Shown here: piece by piece, positions 1 to 10,799 of the stretch
Layout: each line of letters starts with the position of its first letter
How positions within the stretch are numbered: position 1 is the first letter of the stretch
DNA from: Reyranella humidisoli
GTDB taxonomy: Bacteria; Pseudomonadota; Alphaproteobacteria; Reyranellales; Reyranellaceae
Assembly: GCF_019039055.1 (NCBI RefSeq)
Contig: NZ_JAHOPB010000001.1
Span: 3,198,001 to 3,262,000 of the forward strand
Direction of reading: 5' to 3'
Length of the DNA stretch: 64,000 nt
The notes under the pieces: model-generated
Databases searched by the model: none
Told to the model about the DNA's origin: nothing
Seen by the model: the letters and a program-made list of their open reading frames with translations, nothing else
Made by a program: the position numbers and the translations under genes

Positions 1-2525
<2,525 letters not shown>

Positions 2526-2580
2526 GGACGGATCGTGTCGCTAAGACTTCGCCGTCGCAGTCTGCGCACAAGGGGGAGAC

Positions 2581-3087
2581 ATGGCCGTAGAACGCACCGG
2601 GGTATATCCGGGCACGTTCGATCCCATCACGAGCGGGCACATGGAAGTGGTGCGCCGCTCGCTGCGGCTCGTCGACAGGCTGGTGATCGGTCCGCACATC
2701 AACGTGGGCAAGGGACCTCTGTTTTCGCTCGAGGAGCGGATGGAGATCATCAAGGAAGACATCGCGGATTTTCCACAGGCCGACCGCGACCGCATCACGG
2801 TGGTGCCGTTCGAGGGGCTGCTGATTCACTTCGCGCGCGACGTGAATGCGTCGGTCATCATCCGGGGACTCCGGGCGGTTTCGGACTTCGAGTACGAGAT
2901 CCAGATGGCCAATATGAATGCCCGCATGGAGCCTGCGATCGAGACCATCTTCCTGATGGCCTCGGACCGGCACCAGTTCATCGCCTCGTCGCTGGTGAAG
3001 GATATTGCCCGGCTGGGGGGGGACACGTCCCAGTTCGTGTCCAAGAAGGTGTTCGAGCGTCTCAAGGCGAAATTCGTCAAGAAGTGA
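2581..3087 (+). CDS. coaD: phosphopantetheine adenylyltransferase
   Basis: CoaD transfers AMP from ATP to 4'-phosphopantetheine, the penultimate step of coenzyme A synthesis, in the cytosol. The 168-residue length is normal for the family. The nucleotidyltransferase signature GVYPGTFDPITSGH starts at about residue 7 and contains the (T/H)xGH-type motif. The substrate-binding block IIRGLRAVSDFEYE lies near residues 94-107, and the ISSxxVK-type block appears as IASSLVKDIA. The ATG is preceded by a strong purine-rich ribosome site (GGGGGA, 7 bases upstream). It probably shares the gyrA transcript or has a weak promoter in the short gap. Nothing is unusual. Confidence 0.97.
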   Translation: MAVERTGVYPGTFDPITSGHMEVVRRSLRLVDRLVIGPHINVGKGPLFSLEERMEIIKEDIADFPQADRDRITVVPFEGLLIHFARDVNASVIIRGLRAVSDFEYEIQMANMNARMEPAIETIFLMASDRHQFIASSLVKDIARLGGDTSQFVSKKVFERLKAKFVKK

Positions 3088-3103
3088 GGCCGGAACAGGC
3101 CTC
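3086..3103 (+). terminator. short hairpin after coaD
   Basis: GAGGCC, a six-base loop and GGCCTC form a perfect 6-bp stem that overlaps the coaD stop codon. No T-run follows, so it is at best a weak or Rho-assisted terminator. It sits immediately before the tRNA promoter. Confidence 0.3.
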
Positions 3104-3104
3104 G

Positions 3105-3133
3105 TTGACCATCGGCCCCTTGCACTTTATATG
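3105..3133 (+). promoter_or_regulatory. sigma-70-type promoter for tRNA-Lys
   Basis: TTGACC (3105-3110) and TATATG (3128-3133) are separated by exactly 17 bp. The predicted start is near 3140, about 35 bases before the mature 5' end of the tRNA. The TTTATAT stretch stands out as A/T-rich in this GC-rich DNA. The match and position are seen directly; activity is inferred. Confidence 0.7.
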
Positions 3134-3174
3134 GGCGCCGCGCGGCGGAGAGGCCCGCGGCGCGGAACCGGAAC

Positions 3175-3249
3175 GAGCCCGTAGCTCAGCGGTAGAGCAT
3201 CTGACTTTTAATCAGAGGGTCGTGGGATCGTACCCCACCGGGCTCACCA
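3175..3249 (+). tRNA. tRNA-Lys (anticodon TTT)
   Basis: A complete cloverleaf folds. The 7-bp acceptor stem is GAGCCCG/CGGGCTC, the D stem GCTC/GAGC, and the anticodon stem TCTGA/TCAGA with loop CTTTTAA (anticodon TTT). The variable loop has five bases, the T stem is GTGGG/CCCAC, the discriminator is A and CCA is encoded. It decodes AAA and AAG lysine codons. The T loop reads ATCGTAC instead of the near-universal TTCRANY. Position 54 is A and 58 is T, so the usual T54-A58 pair appears swapped. The rest is canonical. Confidence 0.95.
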
Positions 3250-3277
3250 CTGGACCCAAGAAGGAGAAGAACGGCTC

Positions 3278-4156
3278 ATGCCGTCGGTGAAAGTCGTCAA
3301 CGGCAAGCAGATCGTGGTCGAGAATCTCGGTCCGATCGAGCGTGTCAGCAGCTTCTTCGCGCAGCCGTTCGTGCGGATGTGGCACCATCGCGACCTGATC
3401 GCCGCCATCCTGCGGCGCGAGGTTCGCGAGCGCTTCAAGGGGTCGATCGCCGGATGGATCTGGGCGATCATCGCGCCCCTGCTGATGATCGCCGTCTATA
3501 CGTTCGCCTTCACGACGACGCTTTCCCTGCCGGTGGCCGACGGTACCGACGGCAAGCAGGTCAGCTATTCGCTCTTCATCTTCAGCGGCCTCATCGTCTT
3601 CAGCTTCTTCTCGGAAATGGCTTTCCGGGCGCCGATGCTGCTGCACGAGTACACGCACTTCATCAAGCAGACGATCTTCCCCAGCGACATGCTGCCGGTG
3701 ATCTCGACCCTGCGCGCCACCGCTTACACGCTGATTTCCGGTGCGGTGATGCTGGTGTTCCAGCTGGCAATGACCGGCTCATTGCCGTGGACCGTGCTGC
3801 TGGTGCCGCTGATCTTCATCCCGTTCATGGCGTTCCTGATCGGCATGTCGTGGTTCCTGGCGGCATTGGGCGCGTTCACGCGCGATGCCGGGTACCTGAT
3901 GATCACCATCGTGCCGCTGTTCATGTTCGCGACACCGATTTTCTACTCCCACGCCGGGCTGCCGCCGCCGTTCAACTTCTGGATCTACGCGAACGCTCTC
4001 ACCGGCTTCGTCGAGGTGATGCGCGACGTGGTCCTGTTCGGCAAGCTGCCCAACATGATCGTGTACGGGTATACCCTCGCGATCTCGGTTTTCAGTTTCT
4101 ATTTCGGCTACTGGTTCTTTGACAGGTATCGGAATGTCATCGTCGACGTCCTCTGA
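3278..4156 (+). CDS. ABC-2 type polysaccharide export permease (KpsM/Wzm-like)
   Basis: This is the inner-membrane half of an ABC exporter for capsule- or O-antigen-type polysaccharide. It has 292 residues. A cytoplasmic N-terminus of about 55 residues contains the family-typical RREVRERFKGSIAGWIW just before the first membrane span, and about six hydrophobic spans follow to the C-terminus. The start ATG lies 28 bases after the tRNA and has a purine-rich AAGGAGAAG site. The ATPase gene overlaps its end by 23 bp, the usual wzm-wzt arrangement. The two would form a dimer-of-dimers exporter driven by ATP. The exact glycan cannot be read from this protein; neighbouring glycosyltransferases suggest a mannose- or glucose-containing polymer. 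Confidence 0.88.
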   Translation: MPSVKVVNGKQIVVENLGPIERVSSFFAQPFVRMWHHRDLIAAILRREVRERFKGSIAGWIWAIIAPLLMIAVYTFAFTTTLSLPVADGTDGKQVSYSLFIFSGLIVFSFFSEMAFRAPMLLHEYTHFIKQTIFPSDMLPVISTLRATAYTLISGAVMLVFQLAMTGSLPWTVLLVPLIFIPFMAFLIGMSWFLAALGAFTRDAGYLMITIVPLFMFATPIFYSHAGLPPPFNFWIYANALTGFVEVMRDVVLFGKLPNMIVYGYTLAISVFSFYFGYWFFDRYRNVIVDVL

Positions 4157-4946
4157 GATCGTCGTCGAGGCCAAGAACCTCGGCAAGGCGTTCCAACTCT
4201 ACGCTCATCGCAACGACTGGTTGAAGCAGGTCCTGCTCGGCTGGTGGAAGGCGTACTTCAAGCCCTTCTGGGTGCTGCGCGACATCAGCCTCGAAGTGAA
4301 GAAGGGCGAGAGCATCGGCATCCTCGGTCGCAACGGCTGCGGCAAGTCGACCCTGCTGCAGGTGATCTGCGGCATGACGCTGCCGAGCCATGGCGAATTG
4401 CGGGTCACCGGCCGCATCGCACCGGTGCTGGCGCTGGGGTCGACCTTCGACATGGAACTGTCGGGCCGTGAGAACGTCCTGATCGGCGGTGCCGTGCTCG
4501 GCCTGAAGCGCAGCGAGGTCCTGCGCAAGTTCGACTCGATCGCCGAGTTCGCCGGCATCGGCGAATACATGGACCAGCCGGTGAAGCACTACTCGATGGG
4601 CATGCGCACGCGCCTGGCCTTCTCGATCTGCGCCCATGTCGAGGCCGAGATTCTCGTCGTCGACGAGGCTCTGTCGGTCGGCGACGCCGCCTTCCAGCGC
4701 AAGTGCCTCGACTGGATCGACAACTTCCGCAAGACCGGCACGCTGCTCTTCGTCTCCCATTCGATGGCGGAGGTGCGCCGTCTGTGCACGCGCGCCATCT
4801 GGATCGAGGAAGGGCGCATCCGGGAGCAGGGCGACCCCAACGACGTCATCCGCTCCTATCACCGCGCCCTGCTGGTCGAGAAGGACGACGTCCAGCGCTT
4901 CTCTTCCGGGAACGCCAAGCAGGCGCAGGCTGCTGCGGGCGAGTGA
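4134..4946 (+). CDS. ABC polysaccharide export ATP-binding protein (KpsT/Wzt-like)
   Basis: ATPase partner of the preceding permease. The 270-residue reading starts at ATG 4134, with an AGG-containing site upstream; a TTG start at 4119 is also open but less likely. Walker A is GRNGCGKST (about residue 65), the signature is YSMGMRTRLAFS, Walker B is ILVVDEALSVGD, and the switch His is in FVSHSM. The insertion and signature variant are typical of KpsT/Wzt/TagH exporters rather than importers. The protein ends soon after the nucleotide-binding domain, so it lacks the extra C-terminal carbohydrate-binding domain of some Wzt proteins. A chain-end-recognising Wzt mechanism is therefore unlikely. 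Confidence 0.9.
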   Translation: MSSSTSSEIVVEAKNLGKAFQLYAHRNDWLKQVLLGWWKAYFKPFWVLRDISLEVKKGESIGILGRNGCGKSTLLQVICGMTLPSHGELRVTGRIAPVLALGSTFDMELSGRENVLIGGAVLGLKRSEVLRKFDSIAEFAGIGEYMDQPVKHYSMGMRTRLAFSICAHVEAEILVVDEALSVGDAAFQRKCLDWIDNFRKTGTLLFVSHSMAEVRRLCTRAIWIEEGRIREQGDPNDVIRSYHRALLVEKDDVQRFSSGNAKQAQAAAGE

Positions 4947-4952
4947 TCCGGC

Positions 4953-6113
4953 ATGGAGCCGGGGACCCTGGCGTGGCTCGGCTTCGGCTGGTGGGGACTT
5001 GGCACGGTAATCCAGTGGGTAAGCGCGGGACTGGCCCGGACGCCTAGGAAGACCGCCGCCGGCGGCCGCTACCGGGCGCAGGATTTCAGCATCGTGGCGC
5101 CGATGGCCGGCGCGGAAGACGCGACCGCCGCCTACGTTCAGGCGCTGCGGCGGCTGGCCGACGCCGGCGCGGAAATCCTGATCTGCGTGGCCCGGCCGGA
5201 CGATGGCGCCGTGGCGCCGATCCGGGCGCTGTGGCCCGATGCACCCGTTCTCGTCGGCAACGACGACACCTTCAATCCCAAGATGAACAACGTGCGCAAG
5301 GGGCTGGAGGCCGCCGCCCGCCCGGTCGTGGCGCTCTGCGATGCGGGCATCGGGCTCGACCTGGACGATCTGCTGCGGGCCGCGGCCCCCCTGGCGACCG
5401 GGACGGGGCTCGTGCTGGCGCTCAAGGCGGCCGAAGCGCCGGGAAGCTTCGCGGCCGAGGTCGAACGCGCCTATATCGACGGGCACCAGGCGCGGTTCCT
5501 GTTCGCCGCCGATCGACTCGGCATCGCGGTCGCGTCCGGTGGCGTCACGCTCATGACCCGTGAAACGCTCGAGGGCATCGGCAACTGGCGCGGCTTCAAC
5601 CGCTGGATCGCCGACGATTATTCGGTCACCCGCTCGGTGCGGGAACTGGGCCTCGAAACCTGCCTGGGCGCTGTCATGCCCCGGCTGCCGCTCGGCAGGC
5701 GGTCGTGGTCCGCGGTGTGGCGGCGCCAGGTGCGCTGGGCTCGCACCCGCCTGCGCCTGCCGGTCTGGCCGCTCGTGCTCTGGGAGCCGGCAATCGGCTG
5801 GGCGGCCACGGGCGGGGCGGGGACGATCGGCCTTCTCGGGTTCGGGGCGAACGCCGTGGTGATATCTGCCGGATGGGCAGTCCATACGGTCGGTTGGCTC
5901 CTCGCCGAAAAATGGTTCATGACGGGGCGCGGCTTGTCGTTCGGGATGCGGGCGGCGGCCGCCGCCCTCCTGCGCGAGGCACTGGCGCCGGTTCTCATCG
6001 TCAGTGCGCTTTGGGGCCGGACGATTTATTGGCGGGGGACCGATTTGGGCGGCCAGTGGCGGGAAACCTCCAGGGAGCCGACGAGGGATGCCGCTTCGGG
6101 GAAGTCCGTATGA
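4953..6113 (+). CDS. membrane glycosyltransferase, GT21/GT2-like
   Basis: A 386-residue GT-A-fold transferase resembling ceramide-glucosyltransferase-type (GT21) proteins. It has an N-terminal hydrophobic segment (residues 5-25), a catalytic domain with NPKMNN (108-113) and CDAGIG (129-134), an acidic DDYSVTR motif near residue 227, and RRQVRWAR, the GT21 (Q/R)xxRW motif. Three C-terminal hydrophobic stretches would anchor it. The DxD-like position reads D-A-G rather than D-S-D, a departure that may affect metal binding. The gene starts 6 bp after the ATPase and overlaps the STAS gene by 4 bp (ATGA), so it belongs to the export operon. It probably adds an initiating or lipid-linked sugar; donor and acceptor are unknown. 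Confidence 0.72.
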   Translation: MEPGTLAWLGFGWWGLGTVIQWVSAGLARTPRKTAAGGRYRAQDFSIVAPMAGAEDATAAYVQALRRLADAGAEILICVARPDDGAVAPIRALWPDAPVLVGNDDTFNPKMNNVRKGLEAAARPVVALCDAGIGLDLDDLLRAAAPLATGTGLVLALKAAEAPGSFAAEVERAYIDGHQARFLFAADRLGIAVASGGVTLMTRETLEGIGNWRGFNRWIADDYSVTRSVRELGLETCLGAVMPRLPLGRRSWSAVWRRQVRWARTRLRLPVWPLVLWEPAIGWAATGGAGTIGLLGFGANAVVISAGWAVHTVGWLLAEKWFMTGRGLSFGMRAAAAALLREALAPVLIVSALWGRTIYWRGTDLGGQWRETSREPTRDAASGKSV

Positions 6114-6493
6114 GTAGTTTGAATCGCAAACAGCCGATCTCGACCGTAATGCTGCCGGCCAAGGTCGATTCCGTGACCGTGGCGTCGGTCGAGGTGATGC
6201 TGGTGGCCGCGCTCCGGCCCGGCGCGCGGGTCATCGTCGACGGCAGCCAGGTCACCTACATGAGCGCCGCGGGCGTTCGCACCTTCGCATCGGTCCTGCA
6301 CAAGGCGGCTGAAGTCGAGGCTCGAATCGTTTTCTGCCGCTTCACCGGTGCGGCGTGGGACTGTCTGCTGGTCAGTGGTTTCTCCGAATTGCTCGAGATC
6401 GCGCCAACGGTGGAGGAGGCCTCGGCGCGATTGGAGAGGGAGCCACCACATGTTGGTGGGGAAAGCTTGCACCGGCGAGGCGCCACAGGTTAA
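6110..6493 (+). CDS. STAS-domain protein (anti-sigma-factor antagonist-like)
   Basis: A 127-residue single STAS domain of the SpoIIAA/RsbV/BtrV fold. The core strand VIVDGSQVTYMSAAGVRTF (residues 41-59) aligns with the classic region DSSG. At the position of the regulatory phosphoserine this protein has Ala53 (S52-A53-A54-G55), so switching by a serine kinase is doubtful. It starts inside the previous stop codon (ATGA overlap). The C-terminal tail after about residue 110 is not obviously conserved. Located between a glycosyltransferase and the export lipoprotein, it may be a protein-protein scaffold or regulator of polysaccharide production; no cognate anti-sigma factor or kinase is nearby. 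Confidence 0.75.
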   Translation: MSSLNRKQPISTVMLPAKVDSVTVASVEVMLVAALRPGARVIVDGSQVTYMSAAGVRTFASVLHKAAEVEARIVFCRFTGAAWDCLLVSGFSELLEIAPTVEEASARLEREPPHVGGESLHRRGATG

Positions 6494-6579
6494 TTAGCGG
6501 TTGGACTGAGCGACTTATCAATAGGTTGGGGCATGGCGCGGTACTCAGTGCGGCGACTGTTCCGGACGGAGATCGGGAT

Positions 6580-7737
6580 TTGACAATTTGGAGCTGGCTG
6601 CGCGCCGCCGCGCGACCTACCGCAATTGTCCTCAGCCTCGGTTTTGGCCTGGCGGCCTGCACCGCGTTGCCCGGCGACGGTCCTTGGATGGGCGGCGCGG
6701 CGACGACAACGACGGAAGCCCTTCCGTTCGACGTGATCGATCTCACGCCGACCACCATCGCCAACTATCGCCAGCCGCCGCCCGTCGACCGTCCGTCGAC
6801 GGTGAGCAATCTGTCGGCCGGATCGCGCATCTCGGTGGCGCCCGGCGATGCCATCAAGGTGCGGATTTTCGAGCCCTACGAAGGCAGCATCTTTCCGACC
6901 ATCCAGCGGCCCGGCGCGGACTTCGGCGTCCAGCGCGTGACCGATGACGGCACGATCAACGTTCCCTTCGTCGGTACCGTGAAGGTCGCCGGCCTCGACC
7001 TCAACCAGATCGAGAAGAAGATCGCCCAGCAGGTCGCGACCTCGGGCAAGGCGCAGGACCCGCAGGTCATCGTCGAATTCGTTGCCGACCGGACGCACAC
7101 CGTGATGGTGTCCGGCGACGTGCGGCAGCCCGGGCGGGTTTCCCTGCTGGAAGGAGTCCGGACCGTCGTCGAGGCGATCAACAAGGCTGGCGGCCCGTCG
7201 GGCGTAGGCGGGCAGGGCGGCACTGGTGTCGGCGCCAACCAGCTCGAAGTCGTGATGCGGCGCAACGGTCAGATCATTCTTCAGTCGCAGTATTCCGACC
7301 TTCTGGCCGGAGCCGACGTCGGCCTCCAGAAGAACGACGAGATCGTCGTTCGCCCGAATGCCCGCATGTTCACGGTGCTGGGTGCCGTGGTAAAAGCCGG
7401 CAACGTCGATATGCCCAAGCACACGATCAGCCTGCTCGAGGCGATGGGCATGGTCGGCGGCCTCAACGATGCCCGGGCAAACAAAACGGGCGTTTATGTG
7501 TTCAGAATGGGGGATTTGCAGAATAATCCCACCGCCCGGGCCCGCGTTTTCCGACTGGACCTTTACCAGCCGGTATCTATCTTCATTGCTCAGCAGTTCC
7601 CGGTGCAGCCGAAGGACGTCGTCTACATCACGAATGCCCCGCTCTACGAGTACGACAAGATCCTGACATCAATCTATCGTACATTCTCGATCGTGGGCGT
7701 CCTGAGAGGCAATCTGATCACCTCGACGACCTTCTAG
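6580..7737 (+). CDS. outer-membrane polysaccharide export lipoprotein (OPX, Wza/KpsD-like)
   Basis: Forms the periplasm-spanning outer-membrane exit channel for polysaccharide. From TTG 6580 it is 385 residues. I chose this start because GGAG lies 8 bases upstream and the resulting N-terminus is a normal lipoprotein signal with lipobox LAAC and Cys27 (codon 6658-6660). Longer readings from a GTG at 6355 overlap the STAS gene and spoil the signal. The polysaccharide-export domain begins at SRISVAPGDAIKVRIF, followed by SLBB-type beta-grasp units (HTVMVSGDVRQPGRV and a second near the C-terminus). No Wzc/KpsE-type copolymerase is encoded next to it. Instead a HlyD-type adaptor and an ABC module follow. 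Confidence 0.88.
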   Translation: MTIWSWLRAAARPTAIVLSLGFGLAACTALPGDGPWMGGAATTTTEALPFDVIDLTPTTIANYRQPPPVDRPSTVSNLSAGSRISVAPGDAIKVRIFEPYEGSIFPTIQRPGADFGVQRVTDDGTINVPFVGTVKVAGLDLNQIEKKIAQQVATSGKAQDPQVIVEFVADRTHTVMVSGDVRQPGRVSLLEGVRTVVEAINKAGGPSGVGGQGGTGVGANQLEVVMRRNGQIILQSQYSDLLAGADVGLQKNDEIVVRPNARMFTVLGAVVKAGNVDMPKHTISLLEAMGMVGGLNDARANKTGVYVFRMGDLQNNPTARARVFRLDLYQPVSIFIAQQFPVQPKDVVYITNAPLYEYDKILTSIYRTFSIVGVLRGNLITSTTF

Positions 7738-7792
7738 AGGCCACCTTCCAACTAGGGGCAGCGTCCCCGGGCGTTTTTTGGTACTATCTATT

Positions 7793-8791
7793 ATGGCGCA
7801 GGCAAGAAAGTTCACTTGGGGCGCCGCAGGGTTGGCCGCGTTCATCGTCATCGCGGGCCTGATCCTGTGGATGATGCCCAGCCGGCAGACCAGCAGTGCC
7901 CAGGATGGCCCCAGGCCCCTGCCGCCGCTGATTTCGCGTGGCTACACCGATGCGCCCTCGGGTACCGCCCTGATCGCCGGCGATCCGGCTGGCGGCGGCG
8001 TGCTGATCGAGCTCAAGGTGACGGACGGCCAGAAGGTGAAACTCAACGACGTCATCGCCGTCCTCTCGAATTACCCTAAGGCCGACATCGCCGTGCGCAC
8101 CTCGGAGGCGGAACTAGCCAAGACCGAGAAGGCCCGCGAGGCGATGGTCAGCGGCTACCGCAAGGCCGAGATCGCCATGCAGGAGGTCGTGGTCAAGTCG
8201 GCGGTCGAGGAGAACAAGCTCAAGGTCCTCGAAATGCAGCGTTCCGGCAAGCCGCCGGACCAGAAGCAGCTCGAACTGAACATTTCGCAGCAGAGCCTCG
8301 AGCGTGAGCAGGCCAAGTTGCGCATCCAGAAGGAAACGCTCGAGAGCGACCTCCAGCAGAGCAACAACGACATCGCCATCATAAAGGCGAAGCTCGACAA
8401 CGCCCGCAGCACGCGTGAGCAGGCCCTTGTCCGCTCGCCGCTCGACGGTATCGTGATCCAGATCTACACGCGCCAGGGCGAGCGTATCTCGCCGAACGGC
8501 ATCGCCAAGATCGTCGACCTCTCGCAGTTGCGCGTTCTGGCTGACGTCGACGAGCTGAATGTCGGCCGTATCGCCGCCGGTGGAAAGGTCGAAGTGACGT
8601 TCCGCGGCAGTCCGACCGTCTACGCGGGCACGATTTCCCGGGTGGCGCCGACCGTGAAGCGGATGCAGCGCATGGAGCCCGACGGCGGTTCCTCGACCGA
8701 TGCTCGTGTCGTGCAGGTCGAGATCCAACTCGACGACCCGTCCAGCATGCCGCAGGTCCTGGGCCGCGAGACTCGCGTCACCTTCCTCTGA
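7793..8791 (+). CDS. HlyD-family membrane fusion protein (DevB-like)
   Basis: Periplasmic adaptor of a tripartite exporter, anchored by one N-terminal membrane span (about residues 10-30). From ATG 7793 it has 332 residues; a TTG 15 bases earlier is open but has no better ribosome site. The order is anchor, biotinyl-lipoyl half (LKVTDGQKVKLNDVIAVL), a long Gln/Glu/Lys-rich coiled-coil hairpin (about residues 100-210), the second lipoyl half (VRSPLDGIVIQIYTRQGE), then a beta-barrel. It overlaps the permease gene by 1 bp. Together with the next two genes this is a DevBCA-type exporter. In this operon it may bridge the inner-membrane export machinery to the OPX lipoprotein. Confidence 0.85.
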   Translation: MAQARKFTWGAAGLAAFIVIAGLILWMMPSRQTSSAQDGPRPLPPLISRGYTDAPSGTALIAGDPAGGGVLIELKVTDGQKVKLNDVIAVLSNYPKADIAVRTSEAELAKTEKAREAMVSGYRKAEIAMQEVVVKSAVEENKLKVLEMQRSGKPPDQKQLELNISQQSLEREQAKLRIQKETLESDLQQSNNDIAIIKAKLDNARSTREQALVRSPLDGIVIQIYTRQGERISPNGIAKIVDLSQLRVLADVDELNVGRIAAGGKVEVTFRGSPTVYAGTISRVAPTVKRMQRMEPDGGSSTDARVVQVEIQLDDPSSMPQVLGRETRVTFL

Positions 8792-10068
8792 TGGCTCTCA
8801 CGCTGCCAGCCAATCCGTCGTCGCGGCCGCGGCGGTGGTTCCAGTGGCGGCCCAGCTTCTCGCTGAAGCGGCTGAGGGCGGCCGCCGTCACGGCGACGAG
8901 CATGCCGCTGGGTTCGCAGCAGTTGAAACGGCAGCGGACCAGCACGCTGCTGTCACTGGCGGGCGTGACGGCAAGCCTCCTCGTCATCTTCGCGCAGCTC
9001 GGCATCGAGCGCGCCGTCTACGATTCGGCAATTCGCCTCCACCGGTCCGTCGTGGGTGACCTCGTCCTGGTGCCCTACGGCTTCAAGTCGTTGCAGCTGC
9101 ATGCCGAGGTACCGGCGTCGATGACCGACGTCGTGTCGGCCAACCCCGCCGTCACCAATACGCTTCCGTTCTGGTTCGGCGTCATGTCCATCAAGCATTC
9201 CGGGATGGATTCGGGCCGCCGCATCGCCTGGTATGCCGTCGATGTCGAGCGCCCGGCGATCGACGTGCCCGGGCTGCGGGATAACCTCTACCGGCTGCGC
9301 GAGGCGCGCCGGCTGCTCTACGATCGCGAATCGCGCCCCTATTTCGGCGACCTCGCCGATCAGGTCGGTCCCGGCAAGCCGGAGTTCCAGGTGCTGGGCC
9401 CCCCCGACAATCGCGGTCTTCTCCGCCAGCTCTTCGTCGTCGGCACGTTCGCGCTCGGCCCCAACGTGCTGAACGACGGCTCGATCATCATGTCGGAGGA
9501 CACGATGGCAGAGGTGTTCGGCTCATGGTGGTCGGACCGGCCGGCCTTCATCGCCGTCCAACTCGCCAAGGGCTCCGACGTCGACGCGGTCCGCAAGGAA
9601 CTGAACACGGCCCTCGCGGGACGTGGCGAGGTGCTGACCCTGCGCGACTTCGAGAAGCGCGAGCGCACCTATTGGTCGCGCGAAACGCCGGTCGGCTACA
9701 TCACGGATCTGGGTTTCGTGATGGGCGTGATGATCGGCATGGTCTTCATCTACTACGCCCAGTACCAGATCATCCGCTTCTACCTGCCGGAATACGCCAT
9801 CCTGAAGAGCCTGGGCTACGACTGGTGGTTCTTTCTGTTCATGATCGGACAGATTGGCGCGGCGATCATCACGCCCGCCTTCCTCGTCGCCTTCACGCTG
9901 GGCCGGTTCGTCTACGGCGCGACCGAGGCCGCCATGCATCTCGGCATGACGATGGGCCTCAGGGAAATGGTCGTCGCCCTTGTCGCCTGCATGATCATGA
10001 CCGTCGTTTCCAGCCTGTTCGCCATCCGCCGCCTGTGGCGGGTCGACCCCATCATGCTGTTCGAGTGA
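8791..10068 (+). CDS. ABC transporter permease, DevC/MacB (FtsX) type
   Basis: A 425-residue permease with the DevC layout: cytoplasmic arginine-rich N-terminus, one span (about residues 50-70), a large periplasmic domain of roughly 220 residues, then three C-terminal spans (starting GYITDLGFVMGVMIGMVF). The start ATG overlaps the preceding stop (TGATG). Such type-VII ABC systems do not carry substrate across the inner membrane. They use ATP to drive extrusion of periplasmic or membrane substrates through an outer-membrane partner. DevBCA in cyanobacteria exports heterocyst glycolipids; here a lipid-linked or nascent polysaccharide is a reasonable guess. The ATPase gene starts 2 bp after the stop. 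Confidence 0.85.
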   Translation: MALTLPANPSSRPRRWFQWRPSFSLKRLRAAAVTATSMPLGSQQLKRQRTSTLLSLAGVTASLLVIFAQLGIERAVYDSAIRLHRSVVGDLVLVPYGFKSLQLHAEVPASMTDVVSANPAVTNTLPFWFGVMSIKHSGMDSGRRIAWYAVDVERPAIDVPGLRDNLYRLREARRLLYDRESRPYFGDLADQVGPGKPEFQVLGPPDNRGLLRQLFVVGTFALGPNVLNDGSIIMSEDTMAEVFGSWWSDRPAFIAVQLAKGSDVDAVRKELNTALAGRGEVLTLRDFEKRERTYWSRETPVGYITDLGFVMGVMIGMVFIYYAQYQIIRFYLPEYAILKSLGYDWWFFLFMIGQIGAAIITPAFLVAFTLGRFVYGATEAAMHLGMTMGLREMVVALVACMIMTVVSSLFAIRRLWRVDPIMLFE

Positions 10069-10070
10069 CC

Positions 10071-10787
<717 letters not shown>

Positions 10788-10799
10788 GAGCAGCGGCCC

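Noticed and set aside
4137..5885. Long minus-strand frame under the ABC ATPase and glycosyltransferase genes
   Set aside because: Covers two well-supported plus-strand genes; composition is rich in Arg, Pro, Ala and His with no motif.
7751..7779. GGGG-N6-CCCC hairpin followed by a T6 run between the OPX and HlyD-type genes
   Set aside because: Only a 4-bp stem with 5 bases before the T-run, and the downstream gene looks like part of the same operon. At most a weak attenuator.
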